A DNA stretch of 64,000 nt from Prochlorococcus sp. AG-436-C14 (GCA_003209755.1 QCPD01000001.1:186001-250000), one strand, 5' to 3'. Counted from the stretch's first letter, positions 13,020-20,277 are shown. Notes: generated by a model from the letters alone, not told the origin. Numbers and translations are program-made.

Positions 13020-13286
13020 CTAATTCACCTCATCTTTACTCCTATCTTTAAACAACAAAAAGCCGAGAATTACTAATGCTGAGGCTTGGATTGCAAGATC
13101 ATTTATAGATACGGTATCTCCCGCAATAATATTGGTAACCATAATAAACAAACCTAGGGCCGCTGACCCAAAAAGTGCTATCCAAAAAGCTCTTCTTAAG
13201 CCGCGATAAGGATTTTTAGTCTCCTTCAACAATCGAGCTCTTAAATTAGGATCCAGATTGGATTCAGGCTTATTGGAGTTACTCAA
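13020..13286 (-). CDS. DUF3493 (LPA1/Rep27-related) small membrane protein
   Basis: 88-residue protein with the block KETKNPYRGLRRAFWIALFGSA typical of the cyanobacterial/plastid DUF3493 family, whose plant and algal members (LPA1, REP27) act in photosystem II assembly. Two hydrophobic segments (about 30-50 and 60-80) predict two membrane helices. I place the start at the TTG at 13284-13286 (MSNSNKPESN). The open frame runs 32 codons further upstream, but that extension translates the antisense of the tRNA gene (reading MELNHRPTGYESVALPLSYTG) and is an artefact. A photosystem II role is inferred from family membership. Confidence 0.75.
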   Translation of the reverse strand: MSNSNKPESNLDPNLRARLLKETKNPYRGLRRAFWIALFGSAALGLFIMVTNIIAGDTVSINDLAIQASALVILGFLLFKDRSKDEVN

Positions 13287-13319
13287 AAATAAAATTAAAG
13301 ATGATAAATTTATTCTAGT

Positions 13320-13391
13320 GCCGGTGTAGCTCAGGGGTAGAGCAACTGATTCGTAACCAGTAGGTCGGTGGTTCAATTCCACTCATCGGCA
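13320..13391 (+). tRNA. tRNA-Thr (anticodon CGT)
   Basis: Complete cloverleaf of 72 nt. The acceptor stem pairs GCCGGTG (13320-13326) with CATCGGC (13384-13390), with one G-T pair. The D stem is GCTC/GAGC. The anticodon arm is ACTGA/CCAGT with a mismatch at its loop end, the loop TTCGTAA giving anticodon CGT (reads ACG, Thr). The T arm is GGTGG, TTCAATT, CCACT. The discriminator is A and the 3' CCA is not encoded. It is divergent from the DUF3493 gene. Confidence 0.93.
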
Positions 13392-13649
13392 TAAAGTTTT
13401 TTAATGGGTTTAGAGAGAATTTGCCTGAAAGAAGATGACTTAACTAAAGCACTTATTCAGATGTTTCTTCTTTTATTAAACTTTAATCACTGCTTGAAAT
13501 GGCTAAGACCTTGCCTTAGAAAATAACTGTACTTAATGATTCGAAGAAAGCGCCTAGGTATTCTGTTCATAACGAATGTCAACACGATATGTTAGGGTCT
13601 TAGCGCTCTAAATGTATGTCATCGGTTTTTACCCTTACAAACAAAGGTT

Positions 13650-14396
13650 ATGACTTCTACTGCTCCTAATGAGAATGTTAAGGATAGTTTAAAAGATCAA
13701 ATTTCTTGCAAATTAGTCTCAGAAATAATTCGTGAACGCATTCAAGCCAATGGAGCTAGATTCCATGCAAATGATAATATTTCTGATTTCATTCAGCCTG
13801 GAGAGCTTGAAACCCTTGAAAGAGAAGTTGCAACCAGAGTCAGAGATTTGTTGAAAACTTTATTAATTGATATTGATAATGATCACAATACTCAAGAAAC
13901 TGCAGAAAGAGTTTCTAGAATGTATCTAAATGAAGTATTCAAAGGCAGATATCACCCACAACCTAAAGTAACAAATTTCCCTAACGATAGAAATTTAGAT
14001 GAGATTTATACACTTGGTCCAATAACTGTTCGATCAGCATGTTCTCATCACTTTGTTCCAATTCTAGGAGATTGCTGGATAGGAATAAAACCTGGAGAAA
14101 AAGTTATTGGAATCTCTAAGTTCGCAAGAGTAGCTGATTGGGTTTTCTCTAGGCCACATATTCAGGAAGAAGCTGTAATGATTCTTGCTGATGAAATAGA
14201 ACGTTTATGCGAACCCAAAGGCTTAGCAATCCTTGTGAAGGCTCAACATTATTGTATGAAATGGCGAGGAGTAAAAGAACCTGAAACTAGCATGATCAAC
14301 TCAATTGTTAGGGGTGATTTTCGACATGATGCAAGCTTGAAGCAGGAGTTCTTTGAACTTGTTAAACAGCAGTCAAACTTCGGCAAGAATTATTAA
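13650..14396 (+). CDS. folE: GTP cyclohydrolase I (FolE-type)
   Basis: First enzyme of folate/pterin synthesis, converting GTP to dihydroneopterin triphosphate. Zinc and active-site segments are recognisable: RSACSHHFVPILGD, KVIGISKFARVADW, and QHYCMKWRGVKEPETSM. The C-terminal half matches the family; about 60 N-terminal residues are variable. The usual QERL segment after the KFAR helix reads HIQEEA here, so a normally conserved Arg is replaced by Glu. It could therefore be the divergent second FolE paralog seen in some cyanobacteria. The upstream 258-bp gap after the tRNA shows no clear gene. Confidence 0.85.
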   Translation: MTSTAPNENVKDSLKDQISCKLVSEIIRERIQANGARFHANDNISDFIQPGELETLEREVATRVRDLLKTLLIDIDNDHNTQETAERVSRMYLNEVFKGRYHPQPKVTNFPNDRNLDEIYTLGPITVRSACSHHFVPILGDCWIGIKPGEKVIGISKFARVADWVFSRPHIQEEAVMILADEIERLCEPKGLAILVKAQHYCMKWRGVKEPETSMINSIVRGDFRHDASLKQEFFELVKQQSNFGKNY

Positions 14397-14443
14397 ATCA
14401 ACTGAAAAAAGATTGATTAGTACAACTTTTGAAAAAATCCTTA

Positions 14444-14983
14444 TTAGAGAAATGAGGGATCTAAAAGTGATGGTCGATAAGAAAGCAAAAATGGCTTTTG
14501 GTCGCTCTTAACTGCAACAATCACATCTTCTCCAGTATGCCAAATCCATTGTTGTTGAGAAGATCCACCTTCGATATCGACGTTTGTTGCAACTGGAGAA
14601 CCAAAACGATAACGTAATCCTGCTAGGACCTCAGTCATGTTTTCTTTGTCAATTTCATAAGCAAGTTGTTTTAATCCAGCCCCCTTTTCAATTCGTAGTC
14701 TAAGAGCCTCTACAGGTAAACCACTTATTTGAAAATCTTGCACTTCGAAAAGATTCTGATTAGTTTTTTCTTTAATAGAAATTAAAGAGACACCAAGATG
14801 AGTCTCTACGCTCGAAAGATCCATTCCCCATTTCAAGCCGTCAATACATGCATCAACTGGTTGAGAAAAAACTTGAATAAGAACACAAAAAACTATAATA
14901 AAAATATATTTAGAAGCCTTAGTGATAGTCAAGAATTCAACCCTTTTCAATCTTAATAATAGAACTCTAGATACAAAAGTCAT
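14444..14983 (-). CDS. Hypothetical secreted protein
   Basis: No family recognised. About 179 residues from the ATG at 14981-14983. A hydrophobic segment (KYIFIIVFCVLIQVFSQPVDA) near residues 26-46 looks like a signal peptide, so the mature part is probably periplasmic. The mature domain begins CIDGLKWGMDLSSVETHLGVSL and contains YRFGSPV and SSQQQWIWHTGEDVIVAV; this resembles the general layout of small exported proteins that start 'IxGLxWGMsxxeV', but no function can be assigned. It is convergent with folE and upstream, on the same strand, of nothing obvious except the porin promoter side. Confidence 0.7.
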   Translation of the reverse strand: MTFVSRVLLLRLKRVEFLTITKASKYIFIIVFCVLIQVFSQPVDACIDGLKWGMDLSSVETHLGVSLISIKEKTNQNLFEVQDFQISGLPVEALRLRIEKGAGLKQLAYEIDKENMTEVLAGLRYRFGSPVATNVDIEGGSSQQQWIWHTGEDVIVAVKSDQKPFLLSYRPSLLDPSFL

Positions 14984-15081
14984 TATTTCCACTCTTCATG
15001 ACATAATCCTCGACAATTGAGATAATAACTTTGATATTGTCTACTCAATTGGCGTAATCGAAGTAAAAACAAATATTAGAA

Positions 15082-16272
15082 TCAAAACTTGAAAGTAGTT
15101 TTCATCAAAGCTCCATTAACGTCCTCTTTACCATCTTTCTCGATAACAAAGATAGCTGGAGTAACAGTGACGCTATCATTCACTGTAAAATCATAAAAAG
15201 CTTCCCAAGCCAAAGGATCGTCATAACCACTGTCATCTCTATGTGTTTCGGCTGTTCCAATACCAAATCCAAACTTATTACCTTCTATAAATGCATCATT
15301 CCATATGAATCCAACAGACCATGTATTGCCATGCTCCACCTTATTCATTGAAGTATCAGGACTATCCTCATTATCAGGATTTTTCCATCCCATTCCCACA
15401 CTTAAACTATAGTCATCTCCTAATTGATAGCTACCACTAATTCCAAAAGACGAGTAGTCGTTAACATCAGGAGAATTATCAGTCCTCCCGTTGTCAGCCT
15501 GTGTGTATGCAGCTGCAAGAGTAAATTTCTCATCAACCCATGCCAACTGAGTTGTTATGTGGTCTTTCCCTTCATCAGCTAAGAAACCAATCGAAGAATT
15601 TGAGGCGTCTTCTGAAACGAAAAGTGCAGAAGCAACTAACTTGTCATGAGACCAAGTAATTCCAGCGCCAGCACCCATCTTTTTAGAATAAGTATCATTC
15701 GCACCTGCCTGATTCAAGACAAACAAAACCCCATCACCTGGATAAGTACTAGGCCACACTCCAAGCAAATCATCTTGGCGGAGCTTGGGACCAAAAGTAA
15801 CTTGCATATTATCTCCAACAGGGAACTGATAATAAGCCTTATGAAGTTCTAACGAATCATTACTACTGAAAGCAGTATCTAATCTTGCCTCACCCATCAT
15901 CCCGAAGGGCTCCATCATTGCAAAATCACCAATGCGAACAGCAGTTTTAAGCATGTCTTGACCAGTGAAACTGGTCATAAACATTAACTTTGTATCATAA
16001 TGAAAAACTGTTCCATCCTTGTCTTCAGAGGTAGGCATTCCACCCATTCCACCCATTCCACCCATTCCAGAATCGCTCACGCCATCTACTCCCCCCAAAA
16101 CAAAAGTCGTTTTACCCATAAACATAGTTGAGGGGTATGAATCTTCCTTATTAATGTGACCACTATGGTGATCATGATGACCTTTGTGGTTGCCGGATCC
16201 CGCTTCAACAGAAATTGGTGCTATTAGACCTAATGCGGCAGGGAATACAAGTAATTGCGAAAAGAGCCTCAT
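15082..16272 (-). CDS. Outer-membrane porin-like protein with His-rich N-terminus
   Basis: Predicted beta-barrel outer-membrane protein of 396 residues. The signal peptide (MRLFSQLLVFPAALGLIAPISVEA) closely matches that of the porin at 39752, and both end with an SVTxTPxxF strand and a terminal Phe, the outer-membrane assembly signal. There is no SLH domain, unlike larger cyanobacterial Som porins. Two segments are unusual: residues about 27-40 contain GNHKGHHDHHSGH, and about 66-77 are GMGGMGGMGGMP. Its position beside the Zur/Znu genes and the His-rich mature N-terminus suggest metal (zinc) passage or scavenging; that is inference. A 17-bp palindrome (16284-16300) lies just before the start. 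Confidence 0.8.
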   Translation of the reverse strand: MRLFSQLLVFPAALGLIAPISVEAGSGNHKGHHDHHSGHINKEDSYPSTMFMGKTTFVLGGVDGVSDSGMGGMGGMGGMPTSEDKDGTVFHYDTKLMFMTSFTGQDMLKTAVRIGDFAMMEPFGMMGEARLDTAFSSNDSLELHKAYYQFPVGDNMQVTFGPKLRQDDLLGVWPSTYPGDGVLFVLNQAGANDTYSKKMGAGAGITWSHDKLVASALFVSEDASNSSIGFLADEGKDHITTQLAWVDEKFTLAAAYTQADNGRTDNSPDVNDYSSFGISGSYQLGDDYSLSVGMGWKNPDNEDSPDTSMNKVEHGNTWSVGFIWNDAFIEGNKFGFGIGTAETHRDDSGYDDPLAWEAFYDFTVNDSVTVTPAIFVIEKDGKEDVNGALMKTTFKF

Positions 16273-16283
16273 GTACCCAAAAA

Positions 16284-16300
16284 TACTAGCTAAACTAGTA
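16284..16300. promoter_or_regulatory. Short palindrome before the His-rich porin gene
   Basis: TACTAG and CTAGTA flank a 5-base centre (16284-16289, 16295-16300), a perfect 6-5-6 inverted repeat 11 bases upstream of the porin ATG. It would lie in the mRNA leader and could be an operator or a weak hairpin affecting ribosome access. It does not resemble the Zur-like sites nearby. Confidence 0.25.
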
Positions 16301-16584
16301 AACCTATAATTTCGTACAACAATAAGCTCAAAACTTTAAGGATACTACAAAAATGTGCTTTTCACTACAAAAGCATCTATCTTACGCTACATGTAATTTA
16401 TATTAGTGGGTATTTTTTGAGCAGAAAACTAAAAATTTCTTGTCTTTACCTCATTAAAGGAAAAGAAAAATCCAAGCTTGTTGATTATTAATTTGCTTTA
16501 TATTTCTAGAGTTTTTAAATTATTAATGACAAAATTCTATATTTAATTAATCTGAAGCTAGTGAAAATAGACAGATCTAGCAAG

Positions 16585-16845
16585 ATGAGACATCTAAGAT
16601 CATTATTTACAGCCATAATTATTTCAATATCATTTTCAGTGATGGGATGCTCTGGTAATTCCCAAACAAACAGAACTCCTGCACTTTTTGAAACGAAAGA
16701 GGAAGCCAAAAAAGCAGCAAAGGATTTCAATTGCACAGGAGCTCACAAGATGGGAGATAAATGGATGCCTTGTCAAAGTCATTCAGATCATGAAGAGGCA
16801 GAAAAACAGGATTCTCATAATGGCCATCATCATCACCACCACTGA
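16585..16845 (+). CDS. DUF3721-like lipoprotein with C-terminal six-His tail
   Basis: Small lipoprotein of 86 residues from the ATG at 16585 (a GTG 24 bp upstream is also open). The N-terminus MRHLRSLFTAIIISISFSVMGC has a lipobox ending at Cys22. A short helix (ETKEEAKKAAKDF) precedes the motif C50-x3-H54-x8-C63-x2-H66 (CTGAHKMGDKWMPCQSH), which I relate to DUF3721. The C-terminus is acidic and ends in six consecutive histidines. The four Cys/His plus the His tail suggest zinc or another metal as ligand (inference). The next gene, 12 bp downstream, carries the same motif, so the two are probably co-transcribed. Confidence 0.75.
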   Translation: MRHLRSLFTAIIISISFSVMGCSGNSQTNRTPALFETKEEAKKAAKDFNCTGAHKMGDKWMPCQSHSDHEEAEKQDSHNGHHHHHH

Positions 16846-16857
16846 AATTTTTAGATA

Positions 16858-17301
16858 ATGACAAATTCAAATAATGTCGATCAGAAAAATCTCGAAGGTA
16901 CTTCGCATTGCGGAAGTAAACCCAAAAAAATTGCCTTTGGGATAGCACCACTCGGATTTATATCCGTTGGAATTGTTCCAATGGGGATTGTTACCATTGG
17001 AATTGTTCCCATGGGTGTAGTTTCTATAGGCGTAGTAGCTATGGGAGTCGTAAATGCCTCAATAGTAGGAATGGGTATATTTTCTGCAGGGATAACAACT
17101 ATGGGTCTAAAAGTATGGAGTCCGGAAAATAATGCTATTCAGGAATCAATAAATCGTTCACATTCTCCTTCTTCAAAAAATTTATATGCTTATCCATCTA
17201 AATCTCAGGCAGAAATCGAAGCCAAAAAACTCGGTTGCGCTGGTGTCCATAAAATGGGGAAATTATGGATGCCCTGCGCCACTCACTTCAATCCAGACTA
17301 A
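16858..17301 (+). CDS. Pentapeptide-repeat-like protein fused to a DUF3721-like motif
   Basis: 147 residues in two parts. Residues 28-83 are eleven tandem five-residue units of the form G-[IV]-[VI]-x-[MIL] (GIVPM, GIVTI, GVVSI, GVVAM), which could form a membrane-associated or beta-helical rod. After a linker, residues 127-143 repeat the C-x3-H-x8-C-x2-H motif with CAGVHKMGKLWMPCATH, nearly identical to the preceding lipoprotein. There is no classical signal peptide. Only 12 bp separate the two genes. Function is unknown; position in a Zur/Znu neighbourhood suggests metal handling (inference). Confidence 0.75.
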   Translation: MTNSNNVDQKNLEGTSHCGSKPKKIAFGIAPLGFISVGIVPMGIVTIGIVPMGVVSIGVVAMGVVNASIVGMGIFSAGITTMGLKVWSPENNAIQESINRSHSPSSKNLYAYPSKSQAEIEAKKLGCAGVHKMGKLWMPCATHFNPD

Positions 17302-17401
17302 TATTTATGTTATAAATAATTTATAGTTTTTGTATTAACTACTTAGGAATAAATCTAGAAAAAATCCAAACTTATTTAAGTTTTCAATACAACTTTAAAC
17401 T

Positions 17402-18058
17402 TTAGGTTTCATTACCATTGAAAAACTGATCTGATTTTCTATAGGAATATATATCTTCGACTAGTATTGATCCTTTTTCGCAAATTTGTTGCTGTGAGGG
17501 GAAATTCTTAACTGAGCAACAACACTGGCCTCTATCTGAATTATTTATCCAATTAATTATCCCTGTTCGAATTGGTTGAGGACATATTTCTCCATCTTTA
17601 AGGTGATTAATTTCATCGCTTGTTAAAGGGTCGCCATGTTCAAAGAAAAGAGATTCTTTAAGTCTGAAAGAACATATATCATCCCATTGATCAAAACAGT
17701 TTATGTGATTTATAAAATCATTCCATGCTTCTTTTATTGATTTGTATCCCTTCCTTTTCAACTCTTTTTTAAAAACAGCCTTGATAAATTCATTAAAATT
17801 ATGTAGTTCCTGAGATGTAAAAGTTGGAGTTTTGTGAGTTTGAAGAGCTGGTAATTCAATTTTCTTCTCTATTGATTCAAGTCTTTGTTCAATCGCTTGG
17901 AATCGAGACTCTAGCGATTCAACAGGAAGGTTTTCTATTTGATTAATAAAGCAATCAGAGACAAAACCAACCAATGACTTTCCTGAAATTCTGGCAGTCT
18001 CCTTAATCTTCTCTAAGAGTTTTGGGTCAATACTTACATTGAGTTGAGTTCTCTTCAT
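17402..18058 (-). CDS. Ribbon-helix-helix N-terminal protein, Cys-rich C-terminus
   Basis: 218 residues. Residues 1 to about 43 (MKRTQLNVSIDPKLLEKIKETARISGKSLVGFVSDCF) look like a ribbon-helix-helix (CopG/Arc-type) DNA-binding fold. Residues about 50-72 (LESRFQAIEQRLESIEKKI) form a short coiled coil. The remaining ~140 residues are an unrecognised domain ending with several cysteines (ICPQPIR, QCCCSV, QICEKG), which could bind metal or an Fe-S group. A Zur-box-like half palindrome lies about 60-77 bp upstream. It may be a second regulator of the zinc island; target and ligand are unknown. Confidence 0.65.
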   Translation of the reverse strand: MKRTQLNVSIDPKLLEKIKETARISGKSLVGFVSDCFINQIENLPVESLESRFQAIEQRLESIEKKIELPALQTHKTPTFTSQELHNFNEFIKAVFKKELKRKGYKSIKEAWNDFINHINCFDQWDDICSFRLKESLFFEHGDPLTSDEINHLKDGEICPQPIRTGIINWINNSDRGQCCCSVKNFPSQQQICEKGSILVEDIYSYRKSDQFFNGNET

Positions 18059-18118
18059 GAGTTAATCAATGAAAGGGTGGAAAATATCCATTTAATTTAT
18101 TTTATTAAATTCAAAACC

Positions 18119-18135
18119 ATATCGTTATCATTTTC
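18119..18135 (-). promoter_or_regulatory. Candidate Zur-type site upstream of the ribbon-helix-helix gene
   Basis: Read on the minus strand the sequence is GAAAATGATAACGATAT. Its left part, AAAATGAT-A, matches the left part of the stronger site in front of znuA (AAAATGATTATCGTTTT), while the right half is degenerate. It sits 61-77 bases before the ATG of the 17402-18058 gene, with AT-rich -10-like sequence in between. It is a candidate only, as one half-site is poor. Confidence 0.4.
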
Positions 18136-18220
18136 AGATTTCTTGATCTTTAAAGACCTATCTATCTTTTTTCATATCTCCATAAAGTTCTTCGTAGATA
18201 AAATAAGAGTAAAAATAAAT

Positions 18221-19006
18221 TTATCTATTTCTTGGTAGCAATATCAATGAAATCACACATAGAACACTAATCAAAGGTCCAGGAGGCAAATTCAAAATCA
18301 TAGCCAGCGAAAAACCTATAAGCGATAAAATCAATCCAAATATGGAGGCTCGAGCCATCGCAATCCATAGAGATCTTGCTTTCTGTAACCCCAACAAAGT
18401 TGGAGTTGAAAGTAAAGCAATCACGAGAATGACTCCAACTGCAGACATTGAGCTAACAATGACAAGTGCTGTAGTAAAACCTAGAGCCAAATTTAAAAAA
18501 GATACATTCACTCCACTTGAAGCAGCTCCTTCTGGATCTAGACCAATATGAACAAGCTTGTCGTAACCAAAAAGCATCAAGCAAATAAATACAGAGAAAG
18601 CGATAAAAGTTCTTAGTAGATCGCTCAAGTTTGCAGTTAATAAATCTCCAAATAAAACAGCTTCCAAATCAATCCTGATCCCCAGTAGAGGTATAAGTAA
18701 AACACCGAGTCCCATCGAACCAGCAAGAATTGTATTCATAACGGCTTCATAATTTTGATTTTTTTTATTTGTCAAGCTTTCTGCTGCAATAGCTCCTACC
18801 AAGCCACTAATAACTCCACCAATAGAAGGATCCAAACCAAGCGCCATAGCCAAAGCAAGACCTGGTAGAACACAATGCGAAATTAAGTTAACTTGAAGAA
18901 GCCTTTTATGAGTGATCAATACAGTTCCCATAGCAGGGCAAAGTATTCCTGAAAAAGAAGTGATCAAAAGAGGAATTATCCACCAATTTGTATTGAAAAA
19001 AGACAT
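18221..19006 (-). CDS. znuB: Zinc ABC transporter permease ZnuB
   Basis: Inner-membrane permease of the ABC-3 family, 261 residues with about eight hydrophobic helices. Family features: the N-terminal LLITSFSGILCPAMGTVLITHKRLLQVNLISHCVLPGLALA region, GLDPEGAASSGV (the cytoplasmic coupling motif with D-P-x-x-A) and the SAVGVILVIALLSTPTL stretch. Together with ZnuA and ZnuC it imports Zn2+. It is on the same strand as znuC but separated from it by zur, which is on the opposite strand; only 17 bp separate its ATG from that of zur. Confidence 0.92.
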   Translation of the reverse strand: MSFFNTNWWIIPLLITSFSGILCPAMGTVLITHKRLLQVNLISHCVLPGLALAMALGLDPSIGGVISGLVGAIAAESLTNKKNQNYEAVMNTILAGSMGLGVLLIPLLGIRIDLEAVLFGDLLTANLSDLLRTFIAFSVFICLMLFGYDKLVHIGLDPEGAASSGVNVSFLNLALGFTTALVIVSSMSAVGVILVIALLSTPTLLGLQKARSLWIAMARASIFGLILSLIGFSLAMILNLPPGPLISVLCVISLILLPRNR

Positions 19007-19023
19007 TAAGCCAATGATTCAGT

Positions 19024-19464
19024 ATGGTCAGTAATGAAGATCAAGTTAAGATCTTGCTAATGAATAAAAGCAAGCCCGAAATCACTAAACGTCAACAACA
19101 ACTGCTCAATGAACTCAAGAAATGTAATGATGAATTGAGTGGGCAAGAGCTGCATAGACAACTTCATAATGGTGAAAAGATAATGGGGCTGACGACGGTC
19201 TATCGAAACCTGCAAGCACTTGTAAAGCAAGGTTTGATTCGTTCGAGACATCTTCCCAACGGTGAGGTTCTTTATGCGCCAGTTGAAAGAGATATTCATC
19301 ATTTAACTTGCGTAAGCTGTGGAGAAACCACGCAACTGAAGGGATGTCCTGTCAAAACTCTGAACATGCCTGAAAAAACCTCTAAAAAATTTGAGCTGTT
19401 GTTTCATACTCTTGAATACTTTGGCCTCTGCCAAAATTGTTCTCAAGAATTGAATACTGGATGA
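19024..19464 (+). CDS. zur: Fur-family zinc uptake regulator (Zur)
   Basis: Fur-family repressor, 146 residues from the ATG at 19024; an in-frame ATG at 19060 (MNKSKPEITKRQQQLL) is an alternative start. The winged helix (TKRQQQLLNELKK to GLTTVYRNLQALVKQGLI) is typical. The C-terminal domain has the metal ligands: HHLTCVSC with a first CxxC and CQNC with a second, forming the structural Zn site. Genomic setting inside znu genes and Zur-box-like sites nearby favour Zur over Fur or PerR. It is oriented against znuB and znuC, its start 17 bp from the znuB start and its end 23 bp from the znuC stop. Confidence 0.9.
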   Translation: MVSNEDQVKILLMNKSKPEITKRQQQLLNELKKCNDELSGQELHRQLHNGEKIMGLTTVYRNLQALVKQGLIRSRHLPNGEVLYAPVERDIHHLTCVSCGETTQLKGCPVKTLNMPEKTSKKFELLFHTLEYFGLCQNCSQELNTG

Positions 19465-19487
19465 GATTGAATAAACATCAATCAAAA

Positions 19488-20186
19488 CTATAGTTTCCAC
19501 CTAAGATAGTTTATTGAACTGAGTTTTTCCTGAACTTGCTGAGGGCTGCCAGAAGCCAAAATAATTTTATCTAAAGCAACAACCTTGTCATAAGCATTTA
19601 AAGATGTTCCCCAGTCGTGGCTACTGACAAAAACAGTCAATCCCGAATCGGCTAGCTGACGAATGATTAATAGGAAATCTTCTTTTGCAGGAGGATCAAA
19701 GGCGGAACAAGGTTCATCAAGAAGAAAAATTTTAGCTGGATTCATTAAAGTTTTGGCAAGTAATGCCCTTTGTTGCTGTCCACCAGATAAAGCATCAAGT
19801 CTCCTTTTTGCTAAATGAGATATTCCAACACGTTGGAGAGCAGCCTCTAACTCACAACAAGTTGATTTCGAATGATTTACTCGACCTAATGAAACTAATC
19901 CTTCAACAGTAATAGGAAAATTCCAATTCAATTTTCCTCGTTGAGGCATTAAAGCTACTTGAGATCGATTATTGATTAATGGTTCTCCCCCAACAGTGAT
20001 TTCTCCTTTATCTGGTTTACTGTTCCCTTGAAGCAAACTTAATAAGGTGGACTTCCCAGCACCATTAGGACCAACAAGAGCAGTCAATGTACCTGGCTCA
20101 AGTTTAAGAGAAACCTTACTTAAAGCAGGTTTGATTTTATTGGAATAGGAATATGTCACATTTTCAGCAATCAAATTAGACATCAA
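19488..20186 (-). CDS. znuC: Zinc ABC transporter ATP-binding protein ZnuC
   Basis: Cytoplasmic ATPase subunit of the zinc transporter, 232 residues. Walker A is GPNGAGKS (about 38-45), the signature is LSGGQQQRALLA and Walker B is IFLLDEP; the H-loop His is in VFVSSHDWG. The start is MMSN, so either of two adjacent ATG codons. It is divergent from znuA across 91 bp containing a Zur box, with a -10-like TATATT/TATTAT on its own strand near 20203-20215. znuB, the expected next gene, comes only after the opposite-strand zur gene. Confidence 0.93.
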   Translation of the reverse strand: MMSNLIAENVTYSYSNKIKPALSKVSLKLEPGTLTALVGPNGAGKSTLLSLLQGNSKPDKGEITVGGEPLINNRSQVALMPQRGKLNWNFPITVEGLVSLGRVNHSKSTCCELEAALQRVGISHLAKRRLDALSGGQQQRALLAKTLMNPAKIFLLDEPCSAFDPPAKEDFLLIIRQLADSGLTVFVSSHDWGTSLNAYDKVVALDKIILASGSPQQVQEKLSSINYLRWKL

Positions 20187-20235
20187 TTAGAGGATTTGCT
20201 GACAAGAAACATAATATACTTGCCAATCTCGAATG

Positions 20236-20252
20236 AAAATGATTATCGTTTT
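20236..20252 (+). promoter_or_regulatory. Zur box in the znuC-znuA divergent promoter
   Basis: AAAATGATTATCGTTTT is a 17-bp imperfect palindrome: 14 of 17 positions match its reverse complement, counting the unpaired centre as a mismatch. It matches the general Zur/Fur-family operator pattern of cyanobacteria (GATAAT-like halves). A -10-like TATGAT follows immediately (20253-20258), 20 bp before the znuA ATG, so bound Zur would cover the znuA promoter; the same site is about 50 bp from the znuC start. Confidence 0.75.
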
Positions 20253-20277
20253 TATGATACGCTAATTTTTTGATTAA

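Noticed and set aside
13403-13525. 40-codon frame after tRNA-Thr (MGLERICLKEDDLTKALIQM...)
   Set aside because: No ribosome binding site and no recognisable composition; the frame crosses what is more likely the folE upstream region.
13548-13603. Long-range AGCGC/GCGCT pairing in the folE upstream region
   Set aside because: Only 5 bp over more than 50 bases; easily expected by chance.
20236-20258. Fur (iron) box rather than Zur box before znuA
   Set aside because: Fur and Zur operators resemble each other, but the gene content on both sides (znuA, znuC, zur, COG0523 GTPase) favours zinc; iron control was not excluded experimentally.
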